DNA of 41,164 nucleotides from positions 1 through 41,164 of the forward strand of contig DFJW01000092.1 of the NCBI GenBank assembly GCA_002373775.1, read 5' to 3'. The notes below the pieces were generated by a model. That model made no database searches, had not been told where the DNA came from, and saw only the letters and a list, made by a program, of their open reading frames with translations. Of this stretch, positions 36,468-41,164 are shown piece after piece (position 1 is the first letter of the stretch; the number at the start of each line of letters is the position of its first letter). The translations under genes were made by a program, and so were the position numbers. The DNA comes from Ruminococcus flavefaciens (GTDB lineage Bacteria; Bacillota; Clostridia; Oscillospirales; Ruminococcaceae).

Positions 36468-39400
36468 TTATTCTTCTGCGATAGCTTTGATGCGTTCTGC
36501 GAGTTCTTCCTCTGTGCGGAAATTATTCTCCGGTTCAGCCGTATTCCTTCCGCAGCGACAGATGATATGAACTCCGCACTCATGCGCGTATCTGAGAAGC
36601 TCACTGCTGAGTTCCAGCTGTGAATGACCTGCGACGAGTATCGGTATAGCATCAAAGGATTTAGCATTTATACGGATGCTGTTTATCATATTCTCTGTTA
36701 TCTCTCTGCAAGCCTTTGCAGATATGAGGACAGCTTTTTTGCCTATAGTCGCCGCTGCGTCAGCTCCATAAACGGCAGAACCGCGCTGATTGCGGCTGCG
36801 TCTGAACCTGAGGTTTGCAAGGACATCATTGAAAGCGCCTGAGTTTTTGAGTGCATGGCATATGAACAGGTTCAGTGCCGCATTTTCTGCGAAGAGGATA
36901 TCGTGCAGACTTGGTGTGCAGCAGCTGTAGCTGCTGATATTGCCGGAATGGCTGTCCTTGATAAAAAGTCCGGTCTGGCAAAGAATGTGGAATATGTCTT
37001 CATGTTCCGGCATATTGAGGACAGGGTGTCCGAAACTGAGATTGCGGCTGGTGATGATATGCTTGTTCTGAGAGAAGTCGTAACTGAATCTCAGCGCCAT
37101 TGCAAGAGGACCGCGCGCAGCCGTGTATGCAGTGTCTGATATGGCTGTGTGTATAGCTGTAAGCTGTTCCGTATCAGCGTTTGTGATGATATACGAGAGC
37201 TTATTGCGCAATATATCGAATTCCGTCATGCCTCTTACATGGTTTTCGTTGTAATGCAGGCGGACATCCCGGAGTATGCCGCTGTGTTCCATATCCTGCA
37301 ACAGCGGGAACATTTTCAGAGCGGTCAGAGAATCGACAGTCAGTTCTCCCATGGAATCTCCGCCGTCTCCGGGAGGATTTCGCAGAGTATCTGGAAGCGT
37401 ACAGATAATGTTCTCTTCACTGTTCTCCTTGTACATCTTGCAGAAGGATATCCATGCGTCCTCAGAGCACATTCCGCTGTCATATACATGATCTGAATAC
37501 AAAGCCCAGAGGTCGCGGTAGTATATGCTGAGACCGGAATTGCATCCGCTCAGAATATCTGCACCGTATATGGACATATACTCCTTGATGGAAAGCTTTT
37601 TGGGGATGCGGCATCCGGCGTAGTCGCTTATGGAGCCGTAAGTGTCAGTAAGGCACGGAAGTCCGCTGATGATCCGGGCTGAGCTTCCGCGGTTGAGAAG
37701 TTTTCTTATACGTTCGGCGTGGGCATCCGGTTCGAAGTCCTTGACTTTATGTATCCTGACTGAACTCAGGATGCGGGAATTTGTGAATATCTCCCAGTCA
37801 CGGATTCTTTCGAGCACTGCTTCGAGTTCATCGGAGAATTCCGGTTCCGGTTTGTCCGGTATAATGAATATATGCAGAGCAGTGTCGGCAGTGAAATTCC
37901 TGAGCCTGAAAAAGGCGAGTACATTCTTGTAATCCTCAATGCAGGCTGCTGCCCGGGAGGCGGCAGACCATGCGGAATTGCTGGAAATGTTTTCAGTCCA
38001 TATGATCTTGCTTACGTCAAGGTCGATGGCGTCAGCCACATACTCCAGTTTGCTGGCAGAAATGCCTTTGCGGAATTCCTCTATGAGCAGACTGTCACGG
38101 TGAAATCTGAGTATAAACGGGATATGAGCGGCAATGTAGCGGTCGTATCCTTTGAAATCGGTCCGGATAAGGTATTTTATCCTGACAAAGAGGAACTTTG
38201 AGATATTATCAACGATGCCGATAATGTGGCTGCGGTCTTCGGGAGTCATGATATGAGCGAGATACAGCTTTTCTATCACCTCTATGAATCGCATACGCTC
38301 TTCTTCATAATCTTCTGCACCGCGTTTGAAACCGCTCAGTATAAGGCTCATGACATCAGTGAAGCGTCGCAGAGCAGCTGTTGCTTCAGCATAACCGGTC
38401 AGGCTGCGTTCGAGCTGAGCTGCGGCAGCAGAAACAGCGTGGTCATTCATATCAAGGTGAGTTTTGTAGAAACGGTTTATGAGCACAGATGCTTTATCAA
38501 GGTCGTCAAAGCTTTCGATATTGCCGTTTTCCCAGTCAAAATCGCTGCTGATAGATGAATCGCTGCGGCTTCTGACCATGGCGGGGTTTTCTTTTCCGGA
38601 ACCGTATTCGCTCATTGTCCTGAGAATATAACTGAAATCCTCCGGATGTGTTATGCCTTCGGTTATATTGTGCGCTACCCAGCGCTTATGCTCGATGCAG
38701 GCGAGCTTTTCAAGAGTTTCCGGCTGCTTTTCGAGCAATTCTGTATACAGTGAAGCAGCTTTGTCAGGATCGGTAGTGTCGATACCGAGAGAGCCGAGCA
38801 TGTATGATATGTGAAGTGCAACAGCGATACTCGTGCGGTAATGAGGGCCTATACTGAATGAACTGCGTATACTTGTGTTGGACAAGCGCTCAAGAGAGGA
38901 GCGGCAGTACATATAGTGGCAGTTGTAAGCCATTCTGTTGAGTTCCGCAGGGATGTCCCAGATCGAGTTTATGGGATACAGCATTTTTGCTCCCGGCAGT
39001 TCGCGCCTTTCGCTCTCTATCTGCGTAAAGCATATAAAAGGTGCATCATTACCGCTGCTCTGACAGAGTTTGATGAATATACTTGCATCAGCGCGGCTTT
39101 TAGCGTCGTCCTCCTGACAGCAGATTATGTAATGCGGCGAGAGACTGCTCAGTATCTCATTGTGTCTGTCAACTTTCGGAATCAGCAGTATATCGGCATA
39201 TCCGGCATCTCCGCCGGTCAGCCAGCCTGTGGTGCTGATGCGTGAAAATTCAGTCATGAGCGGCATTTTTCTGCGGAAGTACGAATCATCTTCCGGACCG
39301 CCTGCCCAGGCTATGCGCAGCTGTTTGCCGAGTATCTGACCGGATGAGAAAACAGTTGAGAAAGCCTCTTCAGCCAGACTTCCCGAGCCGAATATGAGCA

Positions 39401-40592
39401 CTCGTATATCTGTTTCTCCGGCTGCCTTATAAAGCGGATAGCGGTAATATATATTCCTGAACATGAGTTCCGGCGTAAAGCTGACAGAACCCACAGGCTT
39501 CTTCTTCGGCGTGGGAGGAGTGAGTTGGAGTTCGATATAGTGAACTCTGCGTATCATATCTCCGAGAGCGGCAGATATGTCCTTGCAGGTGAAACCGGCA
39601 CGTTTACCGTTGAGATGAACGCTGACAGTGTTGGTGTATAGCTTAGTGAAGCTGTTGATGAAATCCACATTCTCCATGAGTTCGGAGCTTTCGGTCAGCA
39701 GACCAGTATCCAGCGCATTCTCCAGAAGAGCAGAGCGGTCCTCAGGCATATAAGTGCCCGTTATCGCAAAATAGAGAGTTGCGAGAACTGAGTAGGCATC
39801 GCACTCCTTGTAGAAATCGCTGTCTTCGCCTTCATGATACTTCATAAGCGGCGAAGTGAAGCCTTCGGAGCATGGGATGTAATCATTGTCGGTATCAATA
39901 TCGTCGGTATTTATTACAGAATCCGTGGCTGTTATGTACACCGAATCGGTGACAAAGCTGCCGTCGGCACGTTTGGGTATAGAGAATCTTTCCGGACTGA
40001 TATCCATAAGGACATAATCCCCCCTGTGTATCAGGGATACTGCATCGGCAAGAGCCTTTATGCAGCGGAGAATATTTATCACCTGTATATCGGCACTTCG
40101 CTGAGATCTCGACTGAGAAAGTGCTTTCCTGAGATACTGGTCAAAACTGAGACCGGGATGATCGGTCTTTGTGTATGTATATATAGTACCATTGCCGTAG
40201 AGCAGTCTGAGAGGACTGTAGAAATTGCGGGCGGTGCTGCTTTTTTCAATAAAGCTGATAAGGCGTTTTACTCTTTTTTCGAGAGCCTTGATGCTGTCTG
40301 CGAATGTCTTTTTTGAGCTGTCAGGGATATTCAGACAGCTGTCCTTTCCGCGGACGATACCTGCATCGGAAGGGTAGAACTCCCTCAGCAGTCCCGGTCT
40401 TCCTTCTTCGTCATAAGCGGCATAGCATATGTATCTGCTTTCTGACGGCAGATCGTGACCGGCTGGTGAATTGTTTTTTATACTGAATAACATCCCGTTG
40501 ACATTTTTGTTTGCGTCATCGGCACTATTGTAAAGGTCTATCGCAGTTCCTGCTCTCAGAGCCTTTCGTGCTTTATCCTGTACGTCTGTCAT
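36468..40592 (-). CDS. Giant protein: degenerate kinase-like, Rossmann/TrkA-N-like, RyR-like and Card1/DUF1887-like nuclease regions
   Basis: The ATG at 40592 has GGGGGAAG about 7 bases upstream and gives 1374 residues; a frame from 40625 lacks a site. Residues about 120-300 look kinase-like but inactive: the HRD-K-N loop reads VLMDISPERF (190s), DFG is missing, and DAYSVLATLYFAITGTY (265-281) matches the helix after the APE motif. A Rossmann motif follows (RVLIFGSGSLAEE, 396-409). Then YRTSIAVALHISYMLGSLG and LACIEHKRWVAHNITEGI (630-647) are RyR-like. The end reads ALNLFICHALKNSGAFNDV, YGADAAAT (D1278) and LISAKA (K1293), like the DUF1887/Card1 nuclease core 'NEIDV..IxxK'. No membrane segment. 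It is alone behind its own promoter. Confidence 0.82.
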   Translation of the reverse strand: MTDVQDKARKALRAGTAIDLYNSADDANKNVNGMLFSIKNNSPAGHDLPSESRYICYAAYDEEGRPGLLREFYPSDAGIVRGKDSCLNIPDSSKKTFADSIKALEKRVKRLISFIEKSSTARNFYSPLRLLYGNGTIYTYTKTDHPGLSFDQYLRKALSQSRSQRSADIQVINILRCIKALADAVSLIHRGDYVLMDISPERFSIPKRADGSFVTDSVYITATDSVINTDDIDTDNDYIPCSEGFTSPLMKYHEGEDSDFYKECDAYSVLATLYFAITGTYMPEDRSALLENALDTGLLTESSELMENVDFINSFTKLYTNTVSVHLNGKRAGFTCKDISAALGDMIRRVHYIELQLTPPTPKKKPVGSVSFTPELMFRNIYYRYPLYKAAGETDIRVLIFGSGSLAEEAFSTVFSSGQILGKQLRIAWAGGPEDDSYFRRKMPLMTEFSRISTTGWLTGGDAGYADILLIPKVDRHNEILSSLSPHYIICCQEDDAKSRADASIFIKLCQSSGNDAPFICFTQIESERRELPGAKMLYPINSIWDIPAELNRMAYNCHYMYCRSSLERLSNTSIRSSFSIGPHYRTSIAVALHISYMLGSLGIDTTDPDKAASLYTELLEKQPETLEKLACIEHKRWVAHNITEGITHPEDFSYILRTMSEYGSGKENPAMVRSRSDSSISSDFDWENGNIESFDDLDKASVLINRFYKTHLDMNDHAVSAAAAQLERSLTGYAEATAALRRFTDVMSLILSGFKRGAEDYEEERMRFIEVIEKLYLAHIMTPEDRSHIIGIVDNISKFLFVRIKYLIRTDFKGYDRYIAAHIPFILRFHRDSLLIEEFRKGISASKLEYVADAIDLDVSKIIWTENISSNSAWSAASRAAACIEDYKNVLAFFRLRNFTADTALHIFIIPDKPEPEFSDELEAVLERIRDWEIFTNSRILSSVRIHKVKDFEPDAHAERIRKLLNRGSSARIISGLPCLTDTYGSISDYAGCRIPKKLSIKEYMSIYGADILSGCNSGLSIYYRDLWALYSDHVYDSGMCSEDAWISFCKMYKENSEENIICTLPDTLRNPPGDGGDSMGELTVDSLTALKMFPLLQDMEHSGILRDVRLHYNENHVRGMTEFDILRNKLSYIITNADTEQLTAIHTAISDTAYTAARGPLAMALRFSYDFSQNKHIITSRNLSFGHPVLNMPEHEDIFHILCQTGLFIKDSHSGNISSYSCCTPSLHDILFAENAALNLFICHALKNSGAFNDVLANLRFRRSRNQRGSAVYGADAAATIGKKAVLISAKACREITENMINSIRINAKSFDAIPILVAGHSQLELSSELLRYAHECGVHIICRCGRNTAEPENNFRTEEELAERIKAIAEE

Positions 40593-40634
40593 ATTGTCTT
40601 CCCCCTTTTTCAATATAAAGACCACATCATATTA

Positions 40635-40664
40635 ATTATATCAGAAATGTGCTTTATACGTCAA
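40635..40664 (-). promoter_or_regulatory. Probable promoter of the giant-protein gene
   Basis: On the minus strand TTGACG (40664-40659) and TATAAT (40640-40635) are 18 bases apart, about 43 bases before the ATG. The rest of the 350-base gap up to 40946 holds only the yajC promoter and leader; the short minus-strand frame in it has no ribosome site. Confidence 0.8.
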
Positions 40665-40865
40665 CGGCGATTGAAAAAATTGTGAGTAATGCTAAAAAAC
40701 GGATAAAACATTGTGGATTGTGCCGAAAAGGCTGCGCTGAGATAAATAATACACCGCAATAATTGGTAAACGAAGAGAATATACCGCAATTTCTGATAAG
40801 TGGCACTCCATCTCAGCACTGCGGCATACAGCTTATGTTCCGGATAAAAAATCTTCATTAAAAAC

Positions 40866-40894
40866 TTGCATTTTTCCGGGATATATGGTATAAT
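40866..40894 (+). promoter_or_regulatory. Probable promoter of the yajC-like gene
   Basis: TTGCAT (40866-40871) and TATAAT (40889-40894) are separated by 17 bases, about 50 bases before the ATG. A short GCCGC/GCGGC hairpin (40916-40931) lies between it and the ribosome site. Confidence 0.78.
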
Positions 40895-40946
40895 ATTCTT
40901 CGTACATTATTTAAAGCCGCCTGACTGCGGCAGAATGGAGAAAAAT

Positions 40947-41164
40947 ATGAAAAAGAGACTGATCTCAGTTGTTACCGCAGCCACTGCGACTGCTGTTGCT
41001 GCGTCTATGACAGCATTGAGTGCTTTTGCTGAAGATGCAAAGGCTTCTGAATCATCCGCATCCGGTGCAGCTTCAGGTTCAATATTCTGGACACTTATAT
41101 TCCCGCTCCTTATAATGTTCCTGCTGCTCTATTTTGTAGCTATCAAGCCCCAGAAGAAGAGAGA
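40947..41164 (+). CDS. yajC: YajC-like preprotein translocase subunit (3' end outside window)
   Basis: YajC is a small single-span membrane protein associated with SecDF-YidC. Only the first 72 codons are present. GGAG lies 6 bases before the ATG. The protein begins with a signal-peptide-like stretch ending SAFAED at about residue 30. A short Ser/Ala linker follows, then the YajC membrane helix IFWTLIFPLLIMFLLLYFVA and the diagnostic IKPQKKR just before the window edge. Most YajC proteins start at the helix, so the additional leader is a lineage feature. Assignment rests on helix plus the basic PQKKR motif. Confidence 0.82.
   Translation, partial: MKKRLISVVTAATATAVAASMTALSAFAEDAKASESSASGAASGSIFWTLIFPLLIMFLLLYFVAIKPQKKR

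Noticed and set aside
36468..40592. Labelling the giant gene as a CRISPR effector
   Set aside because: No repeats, cas genes or cyclase are in the window, and the ligand motif is degenerate; similarity to Card1 is by motif order only.
40661..40858. 65-codon minus-strand frame in the yajC/giant-gene gap
   Set aside because: No ribosome binding site, unusual composition, and it lies between two divergent promoters.

Overview
This is a chromosomal window of low-to-mid GC DNA from an anaerobic, spore-lineage Firmicute. It is most likely a member of the Oscillospiraceae/Ruminococcus group. The evidence is the Clostridia-type order of translation genes, a CIRCE-controlled groESL, a T-box in front of trp, sporulation genes of the ylbJ/yqfC/yqfD type, purine-rich ribosome binding sites with AUG/GUG/UUG starts, many sigma-A promoters close to TTGACA-17-TATAAT, and a lipoprotein with a cohesin-like C-terminus. 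The genus is an inference from gene content and style, not a database result. No tRNA, rRNA, insertion sequence, phage gene or CRISPR array was seen.

Layout: 1-4718 is the 3' end of the translation cluster: infB (partial), an acidic protein of unknown function, rbfA, a DHH nanoRNase (nrnA type), truB and ribF, tightly packed or overlapping. 4813-10138 is a GldA/GldF/GldG-like ABC exporter set (ATPase, permease, GldG-like protein, DUF4340-like protein) with a small conserved-looking protein at its end. 10253-14261 is a two-component system (OmpR-type regulator, histidine kinase) followed by a membrane-anchored HtrA protease. An internal terminator-like hairpin lies between regulator and kinase. 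14364-16456 is groES-groEL with a perfect CIRCE operator. 16512-17304 is a single membrane PH/SHOCT-like gene. 17424-20655 holds aroC and a zinc-ribbon/TIR/TPR membrane protein.

On the minus strand, 28507 down to 20662 is a complete tryptophan operon, trpE-G-D-C-F-B-A, ending in a DAHP synthase gene. It is led by a consensus promoter and a T-box riboswitch whose specifier reads UGG (Trp). One uncharged-tRNA signal should therefore control both the entry step of the shikimate pathway and the whole Trp branch, while aroC lies nearby under its own promoter. 28593-33081 is a surface/lipoprotein neighbourhood: one minus-strand lipoprotein, four tandem paralogous lipoproteins of about 180-205 residues, and a lipoprotein ending in an incomplete cohesin-like segment. 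33093-36463 holds a CmpB-type membrane protein, a YlbJ-like sporulation membrane protein, and the overlapping pair yqfC-yqfD. 36468-40592 is one 1374-residue protein on the minus strand. It combines a degenerate kinase-like domain, a Rossmann/TrkA-N-like domain, a RyR-like motif and a C-terminus resembling the DUF1887/Card1 nuclease family. It is the most unusual gene here and the best candidate for an undescribed signalling or defence protein. The window ends inside a yajC-like gene.
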